From: Candidatus Atribacteria bacterium 1244-E10-H5-B2
GTDB lineage: Bacteria; Atribacterota; JS1; SB-45; 34-128
Assembly: GCA_003575245.1 (NCBI GenBank)
Contig: NMQN01000560.1
Location: 1-7,270, forward strand
Length of the DNA stretch: 7,270 nt
Reading direction: 5' to 3'
The translations under genes and the position numbers were made by a program. The notes beneath the pieces are model-generated. The model was not told the DNA's origin. It made no database searches and saw only the letters and a list, made by a program, of their open reading frames with translations. Below, one piece after another: positions 1 to 5,730 of the stretch (positions are counted from its first letter, which is position 1; each line of letters begins with the position of its first letter).

Positions 1-502
1 ACCAGAAATGATGAAAAAATTTAAATATAAAAGTGTGATGGCTGTTCCCAGATTACAAAAAACAATAATTAATATCGGGTTAGGAAGTGCGATAAAGGAT
101 TCAAAAATTATGGATGAAGCAGTAAAGGAATTAGCTATTATTAGTGGACAGAGGCCCATCATTACTCGTGCAAAGAGATCTATATCTAACTTTGGAGTTA
201 GAAAAGATATGCCAGTAGGTTGTAAAGTTACCTTACGGAGTGATAGAATGTATGAATTTTTAGATAAATTTATTAATATTGCTATCGCTAGAATTCGGGA
301 TTTTAGAGGTATTCCGTCAGATTCTTTTGACGGGAGAGGGAATTATACTGTAGGTGTAAAAGAGCAGTTAATTTTCCCCGAAATAGACTTTGATCAAGTA
401 ACCAATACCCTGGGAATGAATATTACTATTGTAACAAGTGCCTTAAACGATGAAGAAGGGAAAGCCCTTTTAGAATTAATGGGCGCTCCTTTTAAAAAAT
501 AG
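1..502 (+). CDS. rplE: 50S ribosomal protein L5, 5' end cut off by the window
   Basis: L5 is a 50S protein that binds 5S rRNA and helps place it in the central protuberance. The open frame enters the window at base 2 (Pro-Glu) and runs to TAG at 500-502, so the Met-Met at 8-13 is internal and not the start. Bacterial L5 is usually about 180 residues and about 166 are visible, so roughly 15 N-terminal residues are missing. Family stretches seen include [21 protein letters not shown] near the visible N-terminus, [19 protein letters not shown], the [20 protein letters not shown] block and the C-terminal [20 protein letters not shown]. In the usual spc order rplX (L24) would lie upstream. In E. 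coli the S8 feedback site is near the rplE start; that part is outside the window. A 357-base repeat-bearing gap follows, unusual inside this operon. Confidence 0.97.
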   Translation, partial: PEMMKKFKYKSVMAVPRLQKTIINIGLGSAIKDSKIMDEAVKELAIISGQRPIITRAKRSISNFGVRKDMPVGCKVTLRSDRMYEFLDKFINIAIARIRDFRGIPSDSFDGRGNYTVGVKEQLIFPEIDFDQVTNTLGMNITIVTSALNDEEGKALLELMGAPFKK

Positions 503-529
503 TTTATGTTTCGTATCGCGTGAAGAAAA

Positions 530-793
530 ATAGCGTAGAGCGTACGGCGTTTAGCGTATAGTATCATAAGTAGAATGTCTGTTATGTATTTTACGATTTT
601 TTGTATTATAAATATTCGAGCTGAAACAGATTTGATAAATCAAAGAAATACTTATTACCAATCAATATTTGTTAGACAGTTGAACGTTTATACAGTTAAT
701 TAGTTAACTGGTTTGTGCTGATTTTTTAACTAAATAACTAACTAACCATGTAACCAACTAACTGTATAACCAAATGTATACGCTCTACGCTAT
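530..793. repeat. Outer inverted repeat, 15-bp perfect arms
   Basis: ATAGCGTAGAGCGTA at 530-544 is the exact reverse complement of TACGCTCTACGCTAT at 779-793. A second short pair, TAGCGTATA at 552-560 and TATACGCTA at 791-799, partly overlaps the same right arm, so the arms themselves look like degenerate repeats. The arms enclose about 234 bases that contain a further hairpin. The arrangement resembles a short non-autonomous element or a repetitive extragenic palindrome. No transposase and no clear target-site duplication are visible. Confidence 0.75.
688..769. repeat. Inner imperfect inverted repeat (hairpin)
   Basis: Bases 688-716 pair with 741-769 at 24 of 29 positions by direct comparison. 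The outer 11 pairs are perfect (TTATACAGTTA with TAACTGTATAA) and there is an uninterrupted TGGTT/AACCA block nearer the loop of about 24 bases. The right arm is a degenerate tandem of TAAC-like units. If transcribed it would make a long AU-rich stem between rplE and rpsN. It lacks the GC-rich stem and trailing T run of an intrinsic terminator. Confidence 0.7.
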
Positions 794-859
794 ACGCTAG
801 TTTGCACGAGATACGAGTTATGAGTAAGTCATATTATGTACTAAAAAGGAGGAAATAGT

Positions 860-1045
860 GTGGCCAAAACAGCCCTAATGGTAAAGGCTAAAAAAGAACC
901 CAAATATAAAGTAAGGAAATATTTTCGTTGCAATATTTGCGGAAGACCTCGAGGTTATATGAGAAAATTTGGTATATGTAGAATATGTTTTAGAACAATG
1001 GCCCACCAAGGTGAGTTGCCAGGGGTAACTAAATCAAGCTGGTAG
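860..1045 (+). CDS. rpsN: 30S ribosomal protein S14, zinc-binding short form (type Z)
   Basis: S14 is a 30S head protein needed for late assembly of the small subunit. The product is 61 residues, the usual length of the zinc-ribbon form; the zinc-free form is about 90-100 residues. The zinc ligands are visible as Cys24-x2-Cys27 and Cys40-x2-Cys43, in the motifs RCNICGRPR and GICRICFR. The C-terminus [10 protein letters not shown] is typical. Translation starts at GTG 860, seven bases after AAAAGGAGG at 844-852; this GTG gives the expected MAKT N-terminus. A second GTG at 858 is out of frame. The gene sits between rplE and rpsH as usual in the spc operon, with 59 bases before rpsH. A zinc-form S14 in the main operon is normal in many phyla and does not by itself imply a zinc-regulated paralog elsewhere. 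Confidence 0.98.
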   Translation: MAKTALMVKAKKEPKYKVRKYFRCNICGRPRGYMRKFGICRICFRTMAHQGELPGVTKSSW

Positions 1046-1089
1046 AAAACATATTTAACGAAATCTATAGCGAGTTGGAGTTAAAAGAG

Positions 1090-1095
1090 AGGAGG
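1090..1095 (+). promoter_or_regulatory. Ribosome binding site that fixes the rpsH start
   Basis: AGGAGG at 1090-1095 lies nine bases before ATG 1105. The frame can be extended upstream to a TTG at 1075, but that would place this site inside the gene and add ten residues not typical of S8. Confidence 0.85.
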
Positions 1096-1104
1096 ACACT
1101 ATAT

Positions 1105-1503
1105 ATGAGTGTTGTATCGGATCCTGTTGCTGATATGTTAACTAGAATTAGAAATGCCAATAAGGTGCGGCATGATTCTCTAGTTGTACCATCATCAAAG
1201 TTAAAGTTAGAAATTACTCGTATATTAAAAGACGAAGGTTTTATTAGAGACTATAAATACAAAGAAGATAATAAGCAAGATCAATTGACCATCTATTTAA
1301 AATATATTAATAAAGAAAAGACCATTAATAATCTTAAAAGAATTAGTAAACCTGGATTGAGAGTCTATGTAAAAAAAGATGAGATACCAGAAGTATTGGG
1401 CGGTCTCGGCATTGCAATAATTTCAACTTCTAAGGGCATTATGACTGGTAAAGAGGCCCTTCAGCGCCATCTTGGCGGAGAAGTGATTTGTTATATTTGG
1501 TAA
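1105..1503 (+). CDS. rpsH: 30S ribosomal protein S8
   Basis: S8 binds 16S rRNA helix 21 in the platform of the 30S subunit early in assembly; in E. coli it also represses the spc operon by binding its mRNA. The 132-residue product has the standard N-terminus [20 protein letters not shown] and a middle containing [20 protein letters not shown]. It ends with [19 protein letters not shown] followed by EVICYIW, the family C-terminal signature. Length is normal (about 130). I chose ATG 1105 over TTG 1075 because of the AGGAGG site at 1090-1095 and because S8 proteins begin at this point. The residues between GKEA and GGEV (LQRHL) differ slightly from the common pattern but the fold-defining Ser-Thr-Ser-Lys-Gly is kept. 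A 307-base repeat-bearing gap follows. Confidence 0.98.
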   Translation: MSVVSDPVADMLTRIRNANKVRHDSLVVPSSKLKLEITRILKDEGFIRDYKYKEDNKQDQLTIYLKYINKEKTINNLKRISKPGLRVYVKKDEIPEVLGGLGIAIISTSKGIMTGKEALQRHLGGEVICYIW

Positions 1504-1530
1504 GTATAAATTAGTATATAGTATATAGCA

Positions 1531-1675
1531 AGAAATTTAGAACCCAGAAGTTTAGGAGTAAGGATTTAGAAGATAAAAAGATTAACTTTGTATCTCGTGT
1601 TTTGTGAATTAAATCTAGCATATTAGTATATCGTATATAGTAAAGAAAAAAGTTCAGGAGTCAGAATCAAGAAGA
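1531..1675 (+). repeat. Two copies of a purine-rich direct repeat
   Basis: Segments at about 1531-1574 and 1641-1675 each follow a GTATAT-type repeat and share a loose pattern of AGAA, TTAGGAGT or TTCAGGAGTCAGAA, then AGAAGAT. A third relative lies at 2920-2950 in the rplR-rpsE gap, sharing AGAAATTTAG exactly and then TTTAGGA. A fourth lies at 5401-5429. Similarity is by eye and the copies are degenerate. Confidence 0.5.
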
Positions 1676-1777
1676 TTGCTTCTCCTGCTTTGTTCAGGGG
1701 CAGGCTTGTTACGCCCCCCTTAATGATATTTGCAGGGAGTGGGGCAGAGTGCAATATGATAACGATATACGATATAC
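1626..1777. repeat. Inverted repeat flanking a GC-richer core
   Basis: GTATATCGTATAT at 1626-1638 is the exact reverse complement of ATATACGATATAC at 1765-1777. The first 11 bases of the left arm also match the reverse complement of 1781-1791, because the right side is itself a tandem of ATACGAT-like units. About 126 bases lie between the arms, including the GC-richer patch. The right arms end only 6-20 bases before the rplF ribosome binding site. Confidence 0.7.
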
Positions 1778-1810
1778 GCAATACGATATACGAAAAAGAG
1801 GAGGTTTCAT

Positions 1811-2350
1811 ATGTCCAGGATAGGGAAGATGCCTATAACCATTCCTAAAGGAGTTAAAGTAGAACTAAATAATAATAATATAAAAATATCCGGAGAAAGA
1901 GGTACTTTAGAGAGAAGTTTTCATCCAGATATGCAGGTAAAGATAGAAGAAGATAAGATTTTTGTTTACAGGCCTTCTGAAAATAAATTTCATCGATCTT
2001 TGCATGGACTAAGCCGAACCTTAATAAATAATATGGTAGAAGGAGTATCTTCTGGTTTTGAAAAAATTTTGGAAATACAGGGAGTAGGTTATCGAGCTGC
2101 CCTTGAAGGTGGGAAAATTGTCCTTCAGATAGGTTATTCTCACCCCATCGAGGTTGATGCGCTTAAAGGAATTGAATTCGAAGTGGAAAAACAGAAAATA
2201 ATTAAAATAAAAGGCATTGATAAACAGTTAGTAGGTGAAACTGCAGCCAAAATAAGATCATTGCGGAAACCAGAACCCTACAAAGGGAAGGGAATAAGAT
2301 ATATTGACGAAATAGTAAGAAGAAAAGTGGGTAAAACTGCCGCAAAGTAA
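1811..2350 (+). CDS. rplF: 50S ribosomal protein L6
   Basis: L6 is a 50S protein near the factor-binding site; it contacts 23S rRNA at the base of the L7/L12 stalk and helps late 50S assembly. The 179-residue product has the normal length and both repeated alpha/beta domains. The N-terminal domain begins MSRIGKMPITIPKGVKV, and the second starts around residue 83 and includes EIQGVGYRAALEGGKIVLQI. The C-terminal signature LRKPEPYKGKGIRY lies at about residues 151-164, followed by a basic tail. ATG 1811 is six bases after GAGGAGG at 1798-1804. It is preceded by a repeat-bearing gap and followed by 185 noncoding bases, so its spacing is looser than in most spc operons. No truncation or odd residue is apparent. 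Confidence 0.98.
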   Translation: MSRIGKMPITIPKGVKVELNNNNIKISGERGTLERSFHPDMQVKIEEDKIFVYRPSENKFHRSLHGLSRTLINNMVEGVSSGFEKILEIQGVGYRAALEGGKIVLQIGYSHPIEVDALKGIEFEVEKQKIIKIKGIDKQLVGETAAKIRSLRKPEPYKGKGIRYIDEIVRRKVGKTAAK

Positions 2351-2482
2351 TCAAGATAACACATTAGGTATTTTAATTGTATAGGAATTTTCTTTTTTCA
2401 TAAGCCCCGTTTTGATACTTACTTAACAGGGTAAATCTATTGTGGATGAAATAGTTGTGTTCAAGAACTCTAATTACGTATC

Positions 2483-2510
2483 TTGCATTTTTTGTTTGAA
2501 ACTAACGACT
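2483..2510 (+). repeat. Dispersed direct repeat, copy 1
   Basis: This 28-base segment matches 5648-5675 at 24 of 28 positions without gaps. Shared blocks are TTGCATTTT, TTTGAAACTAA and GACT. It lies 25 bases before the rplR start, and the second copy lies 55 bases before adk. Both are on the + strand. ORF content is nil, so the similarity is not protein-driven. Confidence 0.7.
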
Positions 2511-2520
2511 ATTTTATAGG

Positions 2521-2527
2521 AAAGGAG
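2521..2527 (+). promoter_or_regulatory. Ribosome binding site that fixes the rplR start
   Basis: AAAGGAG at 2521-2527 lies eight bases before TTG 2536. The in-frame GTG at 2527 overlaps this site itself, so it cannot be served by it and is rejected as the start. Confidence 0.8.
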
Positions 2528-2535
2528 TGCTAATA

Positions 2536-2901
2536 TTGACTGAAATAGATAGAAGATTGGCCAGGATCAAAAGACATAAAAGGGTACGTAAAAATATATC
2601 TGGCAGAAGAGAAAGGCCACGCCTATGTATTTTTAGGAGCCTAAAGCATATATATGCCCAAGTAATTGATGATAAGAAAGGAACAACTTTAGTTTCTCTA
2701 TCTACGCTTGATCCAGAAATAAAGGGAAAAGAAAAATATCAGGGAAATGTAAAGGCCGCTGAAATACTTGGTAGCTTGTTAGTTAAAAAGTTAGAGGAAA
2801 AGGGCATAAAAAAAGTAATATTCGACCGGGGTGGTTATCTTTATCATGGCAGAGTGAAGGCTGTGGCAGAGAGTACCAGAAAAGGAAAGATAGTTTTTTA
2901 A
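2536..2901 (+). CDS. rplR: 50S ribosomal protein L18
   Basis: L18 binds 5S rRNA and, with L5, attaches it to the central protuberance of the 50S subunit. The product is 121 residues, the usual length. The N-terminal basic segment ([18 protein letters not shown], then RRERPRL) is the flexible rRNA-binding tail. The body has the typical [14 protein letters not shown] strand and the C-terminal signature [20 protein letters not shown] followed by AESTRKG. I place the start at TTG 2536, eight bases after AAAGGAG, giving [12 protein letters not shown] at 2527 would add three residues but falls within the ribosome binding site. The gene lies between rplF and rpsE as expected. An 86-base purine-rich gap follows. 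Confidence 0.96.
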   Translation: MTEIDRRLARIKRHKRVRKNISGRRERPRLCIFRSLKHIYAQVIDDKKGTTLVSLSTLDPEIKGKEKYQGNVKAAEILGSLLVKKLEEKGIKKVIFDRGGYLYHGRVKAVAESTRKGKIVF

Positions 2902-2987
2902 TATAAATTCAGAAAAAAGAGAAATTTAGCAAAAAAATTTAGGACTTAAGAGTTATATCAAGAAAAAATGGAAGAGGAGGTGTATAA
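2902..2987 (+). other. Short purine-rich gap before rpsE
   Basis: Strongly A/G-rich on this strand. Bases 2920-2950 resemble the purine-rich repeat at 1531-1561 in the rpsH-rplF gap: AGAAATTTAG is identical and TTTAGGA recurs a few bases later. The gap ends with GAGGAGG at 2974-2980, the rpsE ribosome binding site. An ATG at 2968 opens only a short out-of-frame peptide. Confidence 0.5.
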
Positions 2988-3530
2988 GTGCTAATAATAG
3001 ATCCTGAAGGTTTAGAGTTAAACGAGACAGTTGTTTTTGTAAATAGAGTAAGTAAAGTTGTAAAAGGTGGAAGGAGATTTGGTTTTTCCGCTATGGTCGT
3101 AGTGGGGAATGGTGAAGGGATAGTAGGCATAGGCTATGGAAAAGCTAAAGATGTTTCTGAGGCAATTAAAAAAGGTGCGTCAAAAGCAAAAAAGAATTTA
3201 ATAAAATTAAAAATAAAAAAAGGAACTATCCCTTATACGATTATAGGACGATATGGAGCTGCTGAGGTTTTTATGAAACCAGCTTCTCCTGGAACCGGAG
3301 TTATTGCTGGAGGTTCTGTTCGAACAATATTAGAAGCAGCAGGATATCAAAATATTTTAACTAAGTCCTTAGGAAGCCATAATAATTTAAATATTACCAA
3401 AGCTACTATGAATGCCCTTGTAAATTTAAAGAACCCAAAGGATGTAGCAAAATTAAGAGGAAAAAGTGTGGTGGAAATGTATAGCCAACACTTACAACCA
3501 AGGGAGGTAATAAGTAATGAAGTTAAATAA
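2988..3530 (+). CDS. rpsE: 30S ribosomal protein S5
   Basis: S5 is a 30S protein at the mRNA entry side that contributes to decoding accuracy and unwinding of incoming mRNA. The 180-residue product has the N-terminal double-stranded-RNA-binding-like domain, with the signature [20 protein letters not shown] then [13 protein letters not shown] (about residues 24-56). The C-terminal domain has [20 protein letters not shown] and then [13 protein letters not shown]. The start is GTG 2988, seven bases after GAGGAGG at 2974-2980; no in-frame ATG lies upstream within the gap. The end overlaps the start of rplO by 14 bases. In most bacteria rpmD (L30) sits between these two genes; here there is no room for it. 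Coupled translation of rpsE and rplO is likely. Confidence 0.98.
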   Translation: MLIIDPEGLELNETVVFVNRVSKVVKGGRRFGFSAMVVVGNGEGIVGIGYGKAKDVSEAIKKGASKAKKNLIKLKIKKGTIPYTIIGRYGAAEVFMKPASPGTGVIAGGSVRTILEAAGYQNILTKSLGSHNNLNITKATMNALVNLKNPKDVAKLRGKSVVEMYSQHLQPREVISNEVK

Positions 3531-3957
3531 TTTATGCCCGGCTCCCAAATCAACTAAAAAGCGCAAAAGAGTGGGCAGAGGTTGTGGTTCAGGCCATGGT
3601 TTTACTTCCTGCCGAGGGGCAAACGGGCAAAATTCTCGCTCGGGAGGTGGGGTCAGACCAGGTTTCGAAGGTGGTCAGATGCCTCTTTATAGAAGGGTAC
3701 CCAAAAGGGGCTTTACCAATATATTTAAAAAAGATTATAGTATCGTAAATATAGGAAGATTAAATATATTTGAAGATGGTGATATAGTTACCCTTAAAGA
3801 ATTAATTGATAAAGGAATTGTAAAAAAAGTAGGATATGGAGTAAAAATATTAGCCAAAGGTGGCTTAACTAAGAAATTAACCATAAAAGCAAATAAATTT
3901 AGCCAGAAGGCGATAAGTGAAATTGAATCAGCTGGTGGGAAGATAGAGGTGGTATAA
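3517..3957 (+). CDS. rplO: 50S ribosomal protein L15
   Basis: L15 is a late-assembling 50S protein with a long N-terminal extension that threads into 23S rRNA. The 146-residue product has the basic glycine-rich N-terminus ([15 protein letters not shown], then [20 protein letters not shown] at about 42-61) and a globular C-terminal domain ending in [15 protein letters not shown]. The start ATG 3517 follows AGGGAGGT at 3501-3508 by eight bases and lies inside the 3' end of rpsE in another frame. Two details depart from the usual pattern: the common Arg-Gly-His-Lys-Gly-Gln is Arg-Gly-Ala-Asn-Gly-Gln at 33-38, and there are cysteines at 7, 23 and 32. The stop is directly followed by the secY start codon. 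Whether the cysteines have a role is unknown; they do not form a standard zinc motif. Confidence 0.98.
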   Translation: MKLNNLCPAPKSTKKRKRVGRGCGSGHGFTSCRGANGQNSRSGGGVRPGFEGGQMPLYRRVPKRGFTNIFKKDYSIVNIGRLNIFEDGDIVTLKELIDKGIVKKVGYGVKILAKGGLTKKLTIKANKFSQKAISEIESAGGKIEVV

Positions 3958-5226
3958 TTGTTAGAAACATTTCGTAATATATTTAAAATTCCTGATTTAA
4001 AGAAAAGATTACTTTTTACCCTGGGAATGTTAGTTGTGGTTAGACTGGGGAGTCACCTACCTTTACCAGGTATAGATAAAGAAGCAATGGCTAATCTATT
4101 TGCTCAAGGAGGAATATTAGGTTTTTTTGATCTTTTTGCTGGAGGAGCATTAAGTCGTTTTTCTGTTTTTGCTTTAGGGATTATGCCCTATATTAATGCT
4201 TCTATTATTATGAATCTTTTAACTGCAGTAGTCCCTACTTTAGAACAATGGGCCAAAGAAGGGGAAGAAGGCAGGGCTAAAATTACCAAAATTACTCGTT
4301 ATGCAACAGTATTTTTAGCTATTATTCAGGCTTTCGGGATAAGTGTTTGGCTGCAAAATATGGGGGTATTAATGATTTCAGGATTTGGTTTCAGGTTCTT
4401 ATTGTTAATCACTCTTACCGCTGGAACTTGCTTTTTAATGTGGCTAGGTGAACAGATTACCGATTTTGGCATTGGCAATGGTATTTCCATAATTATTTTT
4501 GGTGGAATTATTGCCAGAATTCCTTCCCAGATTGTACAAACCTTTAAACTTTTGCAAGTTGGAGAAATAGGAATTTTACCACTAACCAGTTTACTCTTAA
4601 TTTCTGTAGTTGTTATTGGAGGGGTTATTGCTATTCAAAAGGGTCAGAGAAGAATACCAGTTCAGTACGCAAAAAGAGTGATAGGACGTAGAATGTATGG
4701 TGGGCAAGGGACACATATTCCCTTACGTGTAAATCAAGCTGGAGTTATTCCGATAATATTTGCCTCTGCAATATTACTTTTTCCAGCCACTATTGCACAA
4801 TTTTTTCAGAATTTAGCTTTTATGAAAAGTATGTCCGAAGCTCTTTCACCGGGGCAGCCATTATATCTAATTTTGTATGCCGTATTAATTATAGTGTTTA
4901 CTTACTTTTATACAGCAATTACCTTCAATCCTGCCAATATGGCGGACAATATGAAAAAATATGGAGGTTTTATCCCCGGGATAAGACCAGGGAAAAATAC
5001 TACTGTCTATATTGATCATATAATGACTCGAATTACACTAAGTGGTGCGTTATTCTTAGCTGTAATTGCTATTCTACCTAATATTTTAATAAAAATTACT
5101 GGTATTACTACTTTCTATTTCGGAGGGACATCTTTGTTAATTATGGTAGGAGTCGCTTTAGAAACCGTCCAACAAATTGAATCACATATGTTAATGAGAC
5201 ATTATGAAGGATTTATTAAGAAATAG
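3958..5226 (+). CDS. secY: Protein translocase subunit SecY
   Basis: SecY is the channel of the Sec translocon in the inner membrane; with SecE and SecG it exports unfolded proteins driven by SecA and inserts membrane proteins brought by the ribosome. The 422-residue product matches the usual length and has about ten hydrophobic segments, the first near residues 17-33. Family hallmarks seen are the N-terminal IPDLKKRLLFTLG, the FDLFAGGALSRFSVFALGIM plug and TM2 region followed by PYINASIIMNLL, the cytosolic loop with GQRRIPVQYAKR near residue 230, and the C5 loop GGFIPGIRPGKNT with the conserved Arg343. The start is TTG 3958, adjoining the rplO stop; GAGGTGG at 3946-3952 is its ribosome binding site, and the next Met (residue 24) would delete conserved sequence. 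A 504-base gap follows, so adk may be expressed separately. Confidence 0.98.
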   Translation: MLETFRNIFKIPDLKKRLLFTLGMLVVVRLGSHLPLPGIDKEAMANLFAQGGILGFFDLFAGGALSRFSVFALGIMPYINASIIMNLLTAVVPTLEQWAKEGEEGRAKITKITRYATVFLAIIQAFGISVWLQNMGVLMISGFGFRFLLLITLTAGTCFLMWLGEQITDFGIGNGISIIIFGGIIARIPSQIVQTFKLLQVGEIGILPLTSLLLISVVVIGGVIAIQKGQRRIPVQYAKRVIGRRMYGGQGTHIPLRVNQAGVIPIIFASAILLFPATIAQFFQNLAFMKSMSEALSPGQPLYLILYAVLIIVFTYFYTAITFNPANMADNMKKYGGFIPGIRPGKNTTVYIDHIMTRITLSGALFLAVIAILPNILIKITGITTFYFGGTSLLIMVGVALETVQQIESHMLMRHYEGFIKK

Positions 5227-5268
5227 TTTTATAAACTAATTTGATTCGTTAGTTAGTTACTTAGTTGG

Positions 5269-5321
5269 CTGGTTAATTAGTTAATAAATATTAGTATTAA
5301 ACTAGCTAAGCAGAAAACCAG
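5269..5321. repeat. AU-rich imperfect hairpin downstream of secY
   Basis: CTGGTT at 5269-5274 pairs with AACCAG at 5316-5321, and TAGTTAATA at 5278-5286 pairs with TATTAAACTA at 5295-5304 with one bulged A. The segment is related to the inner hairpin of the rplE-rpsN gap: the reverse complement of about 5312-5327 shares 12 of 13 bases with AGTTAACTGGTTT at 702-714. It starts 42 bases after the secY stop and might protect the 3' end of an mRNA, but it is not a canonical terminator. Confidence 0.55.
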
Positions 5322-5385
5322 TTAGCTGATTAGTATATAGTGAATAGTGAATATTAATAAAACGAAAAGCGAAAAACCATATTCG

Positions 5386-5549
5386 TATATCGTATATCGT
5401 GAAGAAAATAGAAATTCAAAATCCAGAAGATGGAGCGAAATAGCGATAAGTAATAGGTGTGCTCCAATAAGTAATGAGTTGTATACTTCGGATTACAGGT
5501 TTTCTCTCTTTTTTTCATTTAAATACGAACGAATACTTAATACGATATA
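5386..5549. repeat. Short inverted repeat enclosing a purine-rich segment
   Basis: TATATCGTAT at 5386-5395 is the exact reverse complement of ATACGATATA at 5540-5549. The left arm belongs to a seven-base tandem (CGTATAT) running to 5400 and is followed by GTGAAGAAAATAG at 5399-5411, nearly identical to 520-533 in the rplE-rpsN gap. The layout resembles the repeat at 1626-1777. The arms are short and AT-rich, so chance contributes. Confidence 0.5.
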
Positions 5550-5647
5550 TAATATACAAAAAAAGGCTTTAAATTTTTAACTGTATGCTGACAATTGAAA
5601 AATTGTATTTAAAACTAACGGCTAACAGCTATTCATTAACAACTAAT

Positions 5648-5675
5648 TTGCATTTTACATTTGAAACTAAAGACT
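5648..5675 (+). repeat. Dispersed direct repeat, copy 2
   Basis: Second copy of the 28-base segment at 2483-2510, 24 of 28 identical. It lies 55 bases upstream of the adk start, and is preceded by a related ACTAACGGCTAACAGCTA stretch at 5613-5630. Confidence 0.65.
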
Positions 5676-5730
5676 TTTCACTAGCGACTAATTAAAGCAG
5701 GATAGTTGACTTAAAAAGAAAGGGAAAGTT

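Larger units (their letters stand above)
503..859 (+). other. Repeat-bearing intergenic region between rplE and rpsN
   Basis: This 357-base stretch has no credible gene and stop codons are frequent. It contains an outer inverted repeat (530-544 with 779-793), an inner imperfect hairpin (688-716 with 741-769) and degenerate four-base TAAC-like repeats around 728-770. The segment 520-533 matches one in the secY-adk gap, and CACGAGATAC at 805-814 is the exact reverse complement of 1590-1599 in the rpsH-rplF gap. I see no convincing promoter pair and no GC-rich terminator with a T tract. The region ends at the strong rpsN ribosome binding site. Function is unknown; it looks like a repetitive intergenic element. 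Confidence 0.7.
1504..1810 (+). other. Repeat-bearing intergenic region between rpsH and rplF
   Basis: No gene is visible in these 307 bases. They hold GTATAT-type short-period repeats (1512-1528, 1625-1640) whose reverse complements lie at 1764-1792. Two related purine-rich segments (about 1531-1574 and 1641-1675) follow each of the first two repeats. GTATCTCGTG at 1590-1599 recurs inverted at 805-814. A GC-richer patch covers about 1677-1755. GGGGC at 1697-1701 could pair with GCCCC at 1713-1717, but no T tract follows, so I do not call a terminator. The region ends in the rplF ribosome binding site GAGGAGG at 1798-1804. Confidence 0.7.
2351..2535 (+). other. Intergenic region between rplF and rplR
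   Basis: These 185 bases hold no gene. CCCCGTT at 2405-2411 can pair with AACAGGG at 2425-2431 (six of seven), a weak stem-loop without a T run, so not a convincing terminator. Bases 2483-2510 are a near copy of 5648-5675 in the secY-adk gap. The rplR ribosome binding site closes the region. Confidence 0.6.
5227..5730 (+). other. Repeat-bearing intergenic region between secY and adk
   Basis: This 504-base gap, the longest in the window, has no gene I can support. A 77-codon frame at 5347-5580 runs through short-period repeats and resembles no protein. In order, it holds degenerate GTTA repeats (5248-5283), an AU-rich hairpin (5269-5321), a tandem ATAGTGA unit (about 5337-5351), GTATATC repeats (5384-5400) with inverted counterparts at 5540-5549, and a six-pair hairpin with a GAAA loop (5591-5606). 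It also holds ACTAACGGCTAACAGCTA at 5613-5630 and the dispersed repeat copy at 5648-5675. No GC-rich terminator after secY and no well-spaced promoter before adk could be identified. Confidence 0.7.

Noticed and set aside
669..694. TTGTTA and TATACA as a promoter in the rplE-rpsN gap
   Set aside because: The spacer is only 14 bases, too short for a normal sigma-70-type promoter, and the second box is part of a hairpin arm.
511..820. CRISPR array or IS element in the intergenic repeats
   Set aside because: Repeats are not evenly spaced with unique spacers, and there is no transposase or cas gene; the symmetry is inverted and degenerate.
1075..1104. TTG start extending rpsH by ten residues
   Set aside because: The strong AGGAGG at 1090-1095 would fall inside the gene, and S8 proteins begin at the Met encoded at 1105.
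1697..1720. GGGGC/GCCCC stem as an intrinsic terminator after rpsH
   Set aside because: Only five pairs with an 11-base loop and no T tract; termination here would also cut off the rest of an essential operon.
2939..3130. Minus-strand frame opposite the start of rpsE
   Set aside because: Shadow of the highly conserved rpsE coding sequence; no resemblance to a protein.
5347..5580. 77-codon open frame in the secY-adk gap
   Set aside because: It runs through GTATATC and purine-rich repeats, has no good ribosome binding site and no family resemblance, and overlaps inverted-repeat arms. Most likely a chance frame.
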